A DNA stretch of 21,634 bases from Paenibacillaceae bacterium UBA6304 (GCA_002439285.1 DJTQ01000389.1:1-21634); one strand, 5' to 3'; numbered from the stretch's first letter, positions 1 through 7,834 are shown. Notes: generated from the sequence alone by a model not told the origin. Made by a program: numbers and translations.

Positions 1-513
1 TCCAACGAGTCCAACCCCGGTCAAACCGCCTCCGCCGATAAGAATAGCAGCATCCGCAGGATTCTTCGATTTAGCATACTCCGCAATCCGCTCTTCAATA
101 TGACGATGAATACGGTTTGCATCCTCCGCCGATTTGAGAACCATGCTGTACTGCTCAAGCCCCGGAATTCCGAAGTAAGCAGTGATGCTACCAAGGCCGA
201 CAACGAGCGCATCGTACGAAAGAACCGTACCGTCGGACAGTTTCACTTCCTTGCTGTCTACCGAGAATTTCTCCACCTTCGCGATGCGAAGATCGATGTC
301 TTTTCCCTTGAACAGCTTATCCAGCGGTAAGGCTACCGCACGTTCAGCGATACTGCCTGCAGCAAGACGATGCAGTTCAGTAATAATTTGGTGTGTTGGA
401 TACTGGTTCACTACGGTAACCCGTGCTTCTTCTTTAGTCATATATTTACGTACGTTCAAAGCACTCAGTACACCGCCGTAACCGGCACCCAGGATGACAA
501 TATGTTTAGACAT
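1..513 (-). CDS. ndh: Type II NADH dehydrogenase (NADH:menaquinone oxidoreductase), N-terminal part, cut by window edge
   Basis: The first 171 residues of an FAD-dependent pyridine-nucleotide oxidoreductase are present; the frame stays open through base 1, so the C-terminal half lies outside. The protein begins MSKHIVILGAGYGG, a Rossmann GxGxxG motif at residues 9-14 that binds FAD. A second glycine-rich stretch (ILIGGGGLTGVGLVG) at the very edge, about residues 157-171, is the expected NADH-binding motif. NDH-2 enzymes are single-subunit peripheral membrane proteins that pass electrons from NADH to menaquinone without pumping protons. The ATG at 513 is preceded by GGAGG about 12 bases upstream and a closer GGAG. 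The DUF1641 gene lies 78 bp upstream on the same strand, the yjlC-ndh arrangement of Bacillus subtilis, where the operon is repressed by Rex. Other oxidoreductases of the same fold cannot be fully excluded from half a protein. Confidence 0.88.
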   Translation of the reverse strand, partial: MSKHIVILGAGYGGVLSALNVRKYMTKEEARVTVVNQYPTHQIITELHRLAAGSIAERAVALPLDKLFKGKDIDLRIAKVEKFSVDSKEVKLSDGTVLSYDALVVGLGSITAYFGIPGLEQYSMVLKSAEDANRIHRHIEERIAEYAKSKNPADAAILIGGGGLTGVGLVG

Positions 514-591
514 AGTAATTCTCCGTCCTCCGTTCTGACAAAATAAGATGTTTGTTCAAGTCATGCAAGTCGCGTAAGTCATACTCTGACT

Positions 592-1035
592 TTATTTTTG
601 TTTACTTTTCTCACCGGCAACCTGAAGGTAAGCATTCACGAAACGGAACAGCTTCTGCGCTTCCGGATCTTTAAGCATTTTGAGCAGCCCGAAAAGACCG
701 ATAACTTCCTGGCTATCATCGGCACGGTCTTTGGCTTCAATAACAGTAGCCGCAAGATTCTTGACTTTGTGTGTGACCGGTCCGGCAATTTCCGTAATCG
801 CCCCGATCGTATCGCTCTTTAAAGTTTCGTCTGTAGCCACTGCTTTGGCAAAATCATAAGATTTCGTCATCAAGTTAACCAATTCGGTCAATTTAGGAAG
901 CTGCTGAACCAGGGCCGTCAAGGATTCCTGAACTTCAGGCTTGAGCAGTTGATCAACAATATCCCGTCCCGCATTGTCGGTGGACGAAACAATCGTTTCT
1001 TGTGCAGAGTTTGTTTCTGTGGTCGGTTCTGACAT
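592..1035 (-). CDS. yjlC: DUF1641 family protein (YjlC-like), partner of ndh
   Basis: 147-residue soluble, mostly helical, acidic protein. It carries the core typical of DUF1641 proteins: a leucine-rich segment LTALVQQLPKLTELVNLM, then a middle part ending in GPVTHKVKNLAATVIEAKDRA and a C-terminal VIGLFGLLKMLKDPEAQKL with FRFVNAYLQVAGEK. The ATG at 1035 is chosen over a start six codons upstream because AAAGGAG sits 8 bases before it. It lies immediately upstream of ndh on the same strand, matching yjlC-ndh of B. subtilis. DUF1641 proteins also occur beside formate dehydrogenase genes, so a role in assembling or tethering redox enzymes is plausible but unproven. No cysteines or cofactor motif are seen. 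Confidence 0.85.
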   Translation of the reverse strand: MSEPTTETNSAQETIVSSTDNAGRDIVDQLLKPEVQESLTALVQQLPKLTELVNLMTKSYDFAKAVATDETLKSDTIGAITEIAGPVTHKVKNLAATVIEAKDRADDSQEVIGLFGLLKMLKDPEAQKLFRFVNAYLQVAGEKSKQK

Positions 1036-1127
1036 ACCAATTCTCCTTTGCAATAAGCCTCAATGCTTGAATTTTTGGGTTGATTCGGGACCCAATGCCC
1101 TCCACAACTTAACCAAGTAAGTTGAAT

Positions 1128-1145
1128 TAGTGAAAATTTGAACAA
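1128..1145. promoter_or_regulatory. Candidate Rex operator in the yjlC-ndh leader
   Basis: TAGTGAAAATTTGAACAA agrees at 13 of 18 positions with the Firmicute Rex consensus as I recall it (TTGTGAAATATTTCACAA). It lies about 95 bp upstream of the DUF1641 start and just downstream (minus-strand sense) of a possible -10 (TACAAT, minus strand, 1173-1178), where a repressor would block transcription. Rex control of yjlC-ndh is established in B. subtilis; the site here is inferred and imperfect. Confidence 0.4.
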
Positions 1146-1194
1146 TTAAGAAGTAAACAACCCGTCATCCATTGTAACATATTTTCAACAAAAA

Positions 1195-1231
1195 TAGTCA
1201 CTAAGTATTAAACTTAATGACTAATATTAGT
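1195..1231. repeat. Overlapping palindromes upstream of yjlC-ndh
   Basis: Two nested dyads. The first has 12-base arms at 1195-1206 and 1212-1223 (11 of 12 complementary, 5-base AT loop). The second, ACTAATATTAGT at 1220-1231, is a perfect 12-bp palindrome. The word TTAGTGA occurs three times nearby (plus strand at 1127 and 1228, minus strand at about 1198-1204). The interval 1036-1335 between DUF1641 and gltC holds no gene; this cluster, the Rex candidate and a perfect TTGACGTCAA palindrome at 1301-1310 are its main content. Confidence 0.5.
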
Positions 1232-1335
1232 GAATTTCCTCATAGTTTGTCCCAATTCACTTATCATATTCTGCGATTATGACTGTTTTAAGCAGTATTT
1301 TTGACGTCAAATGTTCAAAATTTACTCGGCACACT

Positions 1336-2238
1336 TTATTCCGGAAATCCTAATTCAGGAGCGATTTTTTGCAAAAAATCATAAAATAACTTCTCCGTCG
1401 GCGGAAGCTCCCGATTCGCGGGAATAATCACACCCACATCTCTTGTTACCCGCGGTTCCGTGATCGGCAGAATGACTATAGAGGATGCAATATGCTCGCT
1501 AAGCGCTATTTCAGGCAATACGGTAAGCCCCAGTCCTGCGGAGACCAGCCCTTTGATCGCATCCAAATCATCACCTTCAAACGTAACTTTGGGCTGAAAC
1601 CCGATATTGGCGCATGCCTCCACCACAATCTCCCTCAACACAAACCCTTCAGGGAACAGTACGAACAAATCCTCTTTTAGCTCGCTCAGCTTGACCGAGG
1701 TTTGCCCCGCTAAATGGTGACTGGCTGGAAGCAAAGCAACAAACTTCTCTTGAAACAGAACAGAGCTCTTGATTTGCGAACCATTGTGCGGAACAGGCCC
1801 CATGATCGCCAAATTCATGTCACCCTTCTCCACCCACTCTATCAGTTCCTTGTAAGAGCCATGCTGCAATTGAAAATGAACTAACGGGTACTGCTCCCGA
1901 AAAGCCGAAACAATCTTTGGAATCATTTGCGCAGCCAGACTGCTCGGAAATCCGATCCGGACGATCCCTTGTTCGGGGTCCAGATACTCGCTGATCTCTT
2001 GCTGAGCATTCTCTATCACCTTCATAAGATGCTCCATATGCTCCAAGAATAGCCGGCCGATCGGCGTTAACTTCACTTTTCGGCCTTCATGGATGAACAA
2101 ATCCACACCAAGCTCCGACTCCAGCTTAAAAATTTGCCGGCTCACCGCCGACTGCGATACATGCAGCGCATAAGATGCTTCAGTTACGTGCTCCAATTTC
2201 GCAACCTCGATGAAATATTGGATTTGCCTGAGTTCCAT
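1336..2238 (-). CDS. gltC: LysR-family transcriptional regulator, GltC-like
   Basis: 300-residue LysR-type regulator. Residues 1-60 form the winged helix-turn-helix (recognition region around VSQSAVSRQIFKLESELG, residues 27-44), followed by the linker helix and a periplasmic-binding-like effector domain from about residue 88. Many segments closely resemble B. subtilis GltC, the activator of glutamate synthase gltAB that responds to 2-oxoglutarate and glutamate: MELRQIQYF, EYLDPEQGIVRIGFPSSLA, LFPEGFVLRE and DDLDAIKGLVSAG. The ATG at 2238 is chosen over an upstream start because GGAGGAGG precedes it by 6 bases. In B. subtilis gltC is divergent from gltA; here no glutamate synthase gene is adjacent, so this may be a paralogue with another target. 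It is monocistronic as far as can be seen, with a repeat-filled leader upstream. Confidence 0.78.
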   Translation of the reverse strand: MELRQIQYFIEVAKLEHVTEASYALHVSQSAVSRQIFKLESELGVDLFIHEGRKVKLTPIGRLFLEHMEHLMKVIENAQQEISEYLDPEQGIVRIGFPSSLAAQMIPKIVSAFREQYPLVHFQLQHGSYKELIEWVEKGDMNLAIMGPVPHNGSQIKSSVLFQEKFVALLPASHHLAGQTSVKLSELKEDLFVLFPEGFVLREIVVEACANIGFQPKVTFEGDDLDAIKGLVSAGLGLTVLPEIALSEHIASSIVILPITEPRVTRDVGVIIPANRELPPTEKLFYDFLQKIAPELGFPE

Positions 2239-2274
2239 TTTGCCTCCTCCATTTCCCGCCGATAACTCGCGCAA

Positions 2275-2399
2275 GCGAATATCTCACGCACATACGACTA
2301 CCTCACCATCCGGTGAATATCTCACATAATGCGAAATCTCCCACGTGCCTCACACGACGCAAATATCTCACCTAATGCGGCGAACATCTCACGCAATGC
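2275..2399. repeat. Degenerate direct repeats with ATCTCAC core upstream of gltC
   Basis: Four good copies of a roughly 21-base unit reading GCGAATATCTCACNNAATGCG on the plus strand begin near 2275, 2313, 2359 and 2380; two weaker copies (cores CCTCACCAT and CCTCACACG) lie between them. The array ends 37 bp before the gltC start codon, so it probably lies in the gltC promoter or 5' leader. The copies have diverged, so it is not a recent expansion. The rest of the gene-free stretch 2239-3003 holds a terminator, four hairpins and a GC-rich repeat, listed separately; 2400-2590 shows nothing beyond a weak long inverted repeat (CGGAAGC/GCTTCCG, about 2533-2574). Confidence 0.6.
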
Positions 2400-2593
2400 A
2401 AATTTCCCAAATATGCAGGTACCTTGCGCAAAAAGTAAATTCCACTTCGAGTTCAATATGTTAAAGTAACACTTCCACATCATGTAATATCGATTTAATT
2501 ATCCCCCATTATATCGGGTAAGCTCACGGAACGGAAGCCTTAAAGACTCCGCAAGCTGCTTTGCCGCTTCCGGGGCAGTAGGGAATACAAAAA

Positions 2594-2631
2594 AAAGGTT
2601 AGACCCGGAGGAAATCCTTGATCTAACCTTT
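2594..2631 (-). terminator. Intrinsic terminator, minus strand, probably of the cyd operon
   Basis: A perfect 10-bp stem (AAAGGTTAGA at 2594-2603 with TCTAACCTTT at 2622-2631) is followed on the minus strand by an unbroken run of eight T. It is the first strong terminator downstream of cydC, 372 bp after its stop codon, and also isolates gltC from read-through. The spacing implies a long 3' untranslated region containing the repeat hairpins. Confidence 0.75.
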
Positions 2632-2674
2632 GGGTTATGCTGTTGATTACTATTGATTGCCTATCGTTACTTAA

Positions 2675-2862
2675 TAACTGTAAAACCTACAGTTAATTAC
2701 AGCCATATTGCGTATATGCATCATTTAGCTGTAAATCCTACAGTTAATTTTACTATAAGAGACGATTGGCGCCACAGAGTACCGAAATAACTGGAGGTTT
2801 TCCAGTTATTTCTCCTGTTTCTTCCGCCCTTCTCAAATTAGCTGGAGGTTTTCCAGTTAATT
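2675..2862. repeat. Four related stem-loop repeats with 5-base loops
   Basis: Hairpins at 2675-2695, 2725-2747, 2785-2811 and 2836-2862. Each has an arm reading (T)AACTG[T/G]A or TTAGCTG[T/G]A, a 5-base loop, and the complementary arm. The first two have stems CTGTA/TACAG and loops AAACC and AATCC; the last two have stems CTGGA/TCCAG and loop GGTTT. Because AAACC is the complement of GGTTT, the first pair is the same element in the opposite orientation. The stem base changes on both sides together, and two copies contain a G-T wobble, so pairing appears conserved. Confidence 0.75.
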
Positions 2863-2880
2863 ATCGGTGCGGCGCGGTCC

Positions 2881-2995
2881 GGCATGGCGACATGACACGG
2901 CGCAACATGGCACGTCATTGCGCGGCATGGCACGTCATTGGTACATAGCTCGGCGCAATATGGCATGCCCGGCATAGTATGGCATCATGGCGCGG
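2881..2995. repeat. GC-rich imperfect repeats (GGCATGGCA words, about 20-bp period)
   Basis: CATGGCACGTCATTG occurs twice exactly 20 bp apart (2906-2920 and 2926-2940). The flanking sequence is built of variants such as GGCATGGCGACATGACACGG, GCGCAATATGGCATGCC and GGCATAGTATGGCATCATGG. It ends just beyond the cydC stop codon, so it is in the presumed 3' untranslated region. Open frames crossing it are not credible genes. Confidence 0.5.
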
Positions 2996-3003
2996 AATCC
3001 CCA

Positions 3004-4872
3004 TCAGTCTCCAGGACAATCCAAGTGGTACAAGTTACGGTAGCGCGGTTCACGATCCATCAATTCGGCATGGGTGCCGCGCATCAGGATGCGGCCGTGC
3101 TCCATGAAGATAATCTCATCCATCTCTTCTGCGCCCACCAGATGGTGGGTCACCCAGACGAGCGTCTTGCCCGTCGTCGACTGGAAGATGGTCGACAACA
3201 GCTCGCGCTCGGTGCGCGGGTCGAGCCCAACGGTCGGCTCGTCGAGGATCAACACCGGCGTGTTCTGCAGCAGGACGCGCGCCAAGGCGACGCGCTGCCG
3301 CTCCCCGCCGGAGAAGCGCTGGCCGGTCTCCCGCATCGGCGTATCCAGCCCTTGCGGAAGACCGGCGAGCAGCCCGCCGAGCTGCGCCAGCTCCGCTGCG
3401 CGGGCAATCTCCTCCATCTCCGCGTCCGGACGCCCGAGCCGGATATTGTTCGCCACCGTGGTGTCGAACAAATGCGGGCTCTGGTTCAGCACGGAGATGA
3501 TCCGCGGAATGCCGTCATCGCCGAAATCGGCTGGCGGCATTCCGTTGATGGTGATCGCGCCCGCCGCAGGCGCGATGGCCCCCTGGATCAGCTTCAGCAG
3601 CGTCGACTTGCCTGCTCCGCTGCGGCCGATCACCGCAACCCGCTTGCCTTGCGGGATGTCCAGCGTTACGCCGTCGACGGAATTGCTGTCACCGGCGACA
3701 TAGGCAAAGCGGACTTGCTCCAGCTTCAGATGCGCGCTGGAAGCAGCCCCGGCGATCGCCTCCGGCGACACGGAGACGCCGCCTAAATCCTCGCTGCGGC
3801 GGCCCTTCCGGCCGGTTGATCCCGCCGGTCTACGGCCCTCGGCCCTACCTTCACCGCTGCCGTCACCGCCGCCTGAAATCCGCTCCAGCCGGTTCAGCGA
3901 CTCCCGGTATTCGGGTAGGCGTTGAACCGCCTCCGACACCGGGAGGAACGCATCGGCCAACGGAAAGACAACCAGTACAAAGGCGGCGATGAGCGTATAG
4001 TCGATCTGGCCAGCCGCCGCTTGGCCGCCGGACCAGTAAATCATCGATACGACCGCGAGCCCCACTACGAGCTGGCCGATCAGTCCCCGCCAGCGGGCCC
4101 AAGCTCTTAGCTTCCGTTCCTTGTGCATGACGGCTGCTTCATCCTGTTCGTATTCATGCAGGAAATCCGCCGATCTTCCGCTGATCACCCAGTCGCCGAT
4201 TCCCATCACGGCATCGGTCAATTTCTGATACAAGCCGTTCCGTTCCCGCTTCACTTCCGTATCCATCTTTCGGGTCAGGATCAGTGAAATATAAGGGAGT
4301 ACGGCAACCAGAATCAAAATATACAAAGCGATTAACAACGCAAATGTCCAGTCGAAGAAACCGAGGGCAATCACCGCGGCTGCATATAGCACCAAGGCGA
4401 TCAGACTTGGGAACACCGTGCGGATATACACATTTTGCAATTGTTCGATATCATCGGCGAGTGCCCCGAGAATGTCTCCGGTCCGGTAACGGGACCGGAT
4501 AAACAAAGCCTGCGGCTCAAGAATGCGGTACAATCGTACCCGCATTTTGGAGAGGATCCGCAGCACCGCATCATGGCCGACCAGCCGTTCCACATAGTGG
4601 ATCACGGCGCGCCCGATCCCAAAGGCCCGCACACCAACGATCGGCACATACACAAGTAGCACGTTGTAAGGCATGGTCGCAGATTTGGAGATCAGAAAAC
4701 CGGAGGTGAACATCAGCATCGAAGCCGCCAATAGCGTCATTACGCCGAGAATCAGGTAAAGCGCAAACCGGCCGCTATACATCCGGAGGTAGGGGGTAAT
4801 CCACGGTTCCCGTCGAGCCGGTTGTTCCCGCCCTGCCAGCCGCTCTTGTCCCTGCTGTCCCTGTTCCTTCAT
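3004..4872 (-). CDS. cydC: CydC, subunit of the CydDC thiol/haem ABC exporter for cytochrome bd assembly
   Basis: 622-residue half-transporter with fused membrane and ATPase domains. About residues 35-320 contain six predicted membrane segments (starting FALYLILGVMTLLAASMLMF). The nucleotide-binding domain spans about 380-610: A-loop Tyr in FAYVAGD (391), Walker A GRSGAGKST (416-424), signature FSGGERQR (520-527), Walker B LILDEP (541-546) and switch His in VTHH. CydDC is an inner-membrane heterodimer needed to make functional cytochrome bd; it exports reduced thiols and is linked to haem. Its ATG overlaps the cydD stop (ATGA at 4869-4872), so the two are translationally coupled. In B. subtilis naming this position is cydD. 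A Gly/Arg-rich linker (about 333-375) of unusual length joins the two domains. Last gene of the operon. Confidence 0.9.
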   Translation of the reverse strand: MKEQGQQGQERLAGREQPARREPWITPYLRMYSGRFALYLILGVMTLLAASMLMFTSGFLISKSATMPYNVLLVYVPIVGVRAFGIGRAVIHYVERLVGHDAVLRILSKMRVRLYRILEPQALFIRSRYRTGDILGALADDIEQLQNVYIRTVFPSLIALVLYAAAVIALGFFDWTFALLIALYILILVAVLPYISLILTRKMDTEVKRERNGLYQKLTDAVMGIGDWVISGRSADFLHEYEQDEAAVMHKERKLRAWARWRGLIGQLVVGLAVVSMIYWSGGQAAAGQIDYTLIAAFVLVVFPLADAFLPVSEAVQRLPEYRESLNRLERISGGGDGSGEGRAEGRRPAGSTGRKGRRSEDLGGVSVSPEAIAGAASSAHLKLEQVRFAYVAGDSNSVDGVTLDIPQGKRVAVIGRSGAGKSTLLKLIQGAIAPAAGAITINGMPPADFGDDGIPRIISVLNQSPHLFDTTVANNIRLGRPDAEMEEIARAAELAQLGGLLAGLPQGLDTPMRETGQRFSGGERQRVALARVLLQNTPVLILDEPTVGLDPRTERELLSTIFQSTTGKTLVWVTHHLVGAEEMDEIIFMEHGRILMRGTHAELMDREPRYRNLYHLDCPGD

Positions 4873-6821
4873 CGTAACCCCTCCCGCTGCAGTGCCGCCA
4901 ATTGGTAGTAAGTGCCTTGGCGTGCCATGAGTTCTTCATGGGAGCCCGTTTCGGCAACCCGCCCCTGTTCCATGACGATGATGCGATCCATATCCCGCAT
5001 CCAGTGCAGGCGGTGGGTTGCCAGAATGACGAGCTTCCCTTCGAACAAGGGCAGCATCGTCTCCTTCAATTCATACTCCGTCTCGATGTCGAGATGGGCG
5101 GTCGGTTCATCCAGTAAGATGACCGGCCGCTCGCTCAGCAGCGCCCGGGCCAGCGCCACGCGCTGCTCCTGCCCGCCGCTGAGCGGACGCCCGCCGCCGC
5201 CGATGGGCTCGTCCAGCCCACCCGGCAGGCTTGCAATCAGCGTGCCAAGCCCCGCGGCCTCGGCAGCAGCCTTCACCTCGGCGGGCGAAGCACCCGGCTT
5301 GTTGAAGGCGATATTGTCCGCCAAGGAGCCGCTAAATATATAAGGCTTCTGCGGAATGTACGTAATCTGCTCCCGCCACCCGACCGGGCTTAAGTCGCCC
5401 AGCACGGTACCGTTCAGCTCAATGCTTCCCGCCGTCGGCCGCAGGAATCCGCCCAGCACATCGATCAAGGTCGACTTGCCGGCTCCGCTCTCGCCGATCA
5501 CGCCGATCCGGCCCATTCCGCGAATCTCCAAATCTACGCCATCCAGGGAAGGCCGGACTCCCGCCTCTATGGCATAATCCGCGTTCCCCGCTTGAGCAGC
5601 CTCCTCAACAATGTCGGCTTCCTTCACTTCCTCTTCAATCTCGTTGCTTCCACGCACCCCATCCGGTTGCGGCACCGCCGCCAAGTCCCCGGCCATAGCT
5701 GCATTATCGGCCGTTGCAGCCCCGGCCTCTTCAGCCTTCCCTGCCACATCTCCGGCGTTCTCATCCGGACCTCTTTTGGCCTCATGCGTCAGGCCCACGC
5801 CGCGCAGCACCATAGTGCTTTGCGGTGTCCAGCGCAAATCGGCACCCGCCGGAACCGGCGCTACCTTGGCCGCTTCTTCCTCCGCTGCGCCGATGATCGA
5901 CTCCATCGCTTCGCCGGCTTCTTTGCCGTCGAGCGTTGCGTGAAAATCCGCGCCGACCATCCGCACCGGCAGGAAGTATTCCGGCGCCAGGATAAGCACC
6001 GTCAGCGCAGGCAACAGCTCAATCCGGCCCTGCACTAACGGCAGCCCCAAACTTACCGCCACGGATGCCACCGACAGCATCGTAAAGAAATCCAATGCAA
6101 ACGAGGATAGAAACGCTACGCGTAATGTCCGCATCGTTGCGGAGCGATAAGAATCGCTGACCCGTTCGATGGAATCGATGTGTCCCTTGCTGCGTCCAAG
6201 GAATTTCAGCGTTTCCAAACCGCGCAGCGAATCGACAAAATGATTCGACAACGTGCGGTAAGTCTGCAACTGACGCTCCGTTTGCTTGCGGGCAGCCAAT
6301 CCGATCAGAATCATGAATATGATCAGTATCGGCATCGTCACCAATAGGATGACGGCAGAAGTTTTGTTCAAGGTAAATACGTACAACCAAACCAACACCG
6401 GCGTAATCCCCGTCGCCAACATACGCGGCAAGAACAGCTCCAGATAGTTACGGAATTTCGTGACGCCCTCGAGCACGAGGGTGACGAGATTCCCCGTACC
6501 TTCCTGACCTGCAAAGCGGGGGCCAAGTTCAAACAGCTTGGACAGCACTTGCTTCCGCAGCGACTGTCCGGTCTGCTCGGCAAACCGGTAGGCCGTCTTC
6601 TGCATCAGCAGCCCGCATCCCTGCCGGACCATAAAAGCAAGCAAGAACAGGCCGATCCCGCCGGTCTGTTCCTGCAACTTGGCGCCGGCAAAGAGGGCGG
6701 AGATGACCTCCGCCAGCCATTTTGCCTGCAGTATAATGGCAATCGTTTGGATCAGGGTCAGGCCGGCCATCATAATCATTACCGGCTTGATCCCTTTGTA
6801 TTTCATTAGTCCCTTGCCCAT
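4869..6821 (-). CDS. cydD: CydD, subunit of the CydDC ABC exporter, with an insertion in the ATPase domain
   Basis: 650-residue half-transporter, longer than the roughly 570-590 usual for CydD. Residues 12-290 hold the six-segment membrane domain. The ATPase domain has Walker A GESGAGKST (443-451), signature LSGGQEQR (547-554), Walker B VILLDEP (567-573) and switch His (603). The extra length is an acidic, Ala/Glu-rich, low-complexity segment at about 346-420 between the first two beta-strands (VLRGVGLTHE and RPSLDGVDLEI), where the A-loop that stacks on the adenine base normally lies. The start at 6821 overlaps the cydB stop in TAATG, with GGAG 8 bases upstream; an in-frame ATG five codons later is possible. 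Pairs with CydC; both are required for cytochrome bd maturation. Confidence 0.9.
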   Translation of the reverse strand: MGKGLMKYKGIKPVMIMMAGLTLIQTIAIILQAKWLAEVISALFAGAKLQEQTGGIGLFLLAFMVRQGCGLLMQKTAYRFAEQTGQSLRKQVLSKLFELGPRFAGQEGTGNLVTLVLEGVTKFRNYLELFLPRMLATGITPVLVWLYVFTLNKTSAVILLVTMPILIIFMILIGLAARKQTERQLQTYRTLSNHFVDSLRGLETLKFLGRSKGHIDSIERVSDSYRSATMRTLRVAFLSSFALDFFTMLSVASVAVSLGLPLVQGRIELLPALTVLILAPEYFLPVRMVGADFHATLDGKEAGEAMESIIGAAEEEAAKVAPVPAGADLRWTPQSTMVLRGVGLTHEAKRGPDENAGDVAGKAEEAGAATADNAAMAGDLAAVPQPDGVRGSNEIEEEVKEADIVEEAAQAGNADYAIEAGVRPSLDGVDLEIRGMGRIGVIGESGAGKSTLIDVLGGFLRPTAGSIELNGTVLGDLSPVGWREQITYIPQKPYIFSGSLADNIAFNKPGASPAEVKAAAEAAGLGTLIASLPGGLDEPIGGGGRPLSGGQEQRVALARALLSERPVILLDEPTAHLDIETEYELKETMLPLFEGKLVILATHRLHWMRDMDRIIVMEQGRVAETGSHEELMARQGTYYQLAALQREGLR

Positions 6822-7834
6822 TAGTACTCCAAATGCTCCTTTTCGTGAACACGTTTATGGAAAACAAAGTAGCTCCAAATCTGATATCCCAGTACGAACG
6901 GCAGCAACGTCAAAGCTACGATCGTCATGACTTTCAGCGAGTAATGGCCGGATGCCGCATTATGAATCGTAAGCGAAAATGCATCACTAATCGAGCTGAC
7001 CATCACGCGCGGGAACAACCCGACAAATACGCCGGAGATCGAAAGCACGATCAGAGCGCCCGTCATGCCGAATGCCCACCCGTCTTTTTGCTTGGACATG
7101 AACATTCCCGCAAGCAGGAAGCAGACCAGACCGACTACGGCCATCAAACCGAGAGGCAATCCGCGAACTTCAAATACATCCGTCTGGAAGTAAGTCATGA
7201 CGGCAAAGATGACAAACAGGGCGGCCAGCGGAATCAACAGCTTGTGCGCAAGCTTCCGGGCACGATCCCGTAAAGCACCGGTCGTACGCAACGAAGTAAA
7301 CATGAGCCCGTGTACCAGGCACAGCACAACGACGGTAATCCCGCCTACCACTGTATATATATTAACCATATCGAACAGTCCGGCCTTCATCTCCATATCG
7401 CCATCAATCGGCAGGCCCTTGAGCAGGCCGGAGAAAACGACGCCGAGCAGGAACGGAGGCAACAGACTGCCGAGGAAAATAGCAACATCCCACGTTCCCT
7501 TCCACTTTCCATTCTCGACTTTTCCACGGAATTCAAACGCCACTCCGCGCGCAATCAGCGCAAGCAGAAGGACTACGAACGGAGTATAGTACCCGCTGAA
7601 CATCGTGGCGTACCAGTTCGGGAATGCCGCGAACATCGCGCCCCCGGCAGTCAGCAGCCATACCTCGTTAGCATCCCAGAACGGGCCGATCGAATTAATC
7701 AGCACGCGGCGCTCCATATCATTCTTAGCGAGAAAACGAGTACTCATTCCGACCCCGAAGTCAAATCCTTCAAGGAAGAAGAAACCGATGAACAATACGG
7801 CCACAAGCACAAACCAAAGTTCATTAAGAGACAT
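6821..7834 (-). CDS. cydB: Cytochrome bd menaquinol oxidase subunit II
   Basis: 337-residue polytopic membrane protein of the CydB/AppB family. The N-terminus MSLNELWFVLVAVLFIGFFFLEGFDFGVGM carries the family signature GFDFGVG, followed by WDANEVWLLTAGGAMFAAFP. About eight or nine hydrophobic segments continue to the C-terminus. CydB packs against CydA and stabilises the haem-containing oxidase; it does not itself bind all haems. The ATG at 7834 is chosen over a start 14 codons upstream because AAGGAGGG precedes it; that ribosome binding site lies inside the last codons of cydA, and the two frames overlap by 11 bp, ensuring coupled synthesis. Confidence 0.95.
   Translation of the reverse strand: MSLNELWFVLVAVLFIGFFFLEGFDFGVGMSTRFLAKNDMERRVLINSIGPFWDANEVWLLTAGGAMFAAFPNWYATMFSGYYTPFVVLLLALIARGVAFEFRGKVENGKWKGTWDVAIFLGSLLPPFLLGVVFSGLLKGLPIDGDMEMKAGLFDMVNIYTVVGGITVVVLCLVHGLMFTSLRTTGALRDRARKLAHKLLIPLAALFVIFAVMTYFQTDVFEVRGLPLGLMAVVGLVCFLLAGMFMSKQKDGWAFGMTGALIVLSISGVFVGLFPRVMVSSISDAFSLTIHNAASGHYSLKVMTIVALTLLPFVLGYQIWSYFVFHKRVHEKEHLEY

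Noticed and set aside
2500..2640. T-box or other riboswitch in the long gltC leader
   Set aside because: No T-box AGGGTGGNACCGCG motif or known riboswitch core is seen; the hairpin there is a plain terminator on the minus strand.
2275..2862. Possible CRISPR array
   Set aside because: Repeats are short, palindromic or degenerate, with irregular spacers and no cas gene in the window.
2938..3786. 282-codon and overlapping 209-codon plus-strand open frames
   Set aside because: They start in GC-rich repeats or inside cydC and run antisense through the cydC ATPase domain; no credible product.
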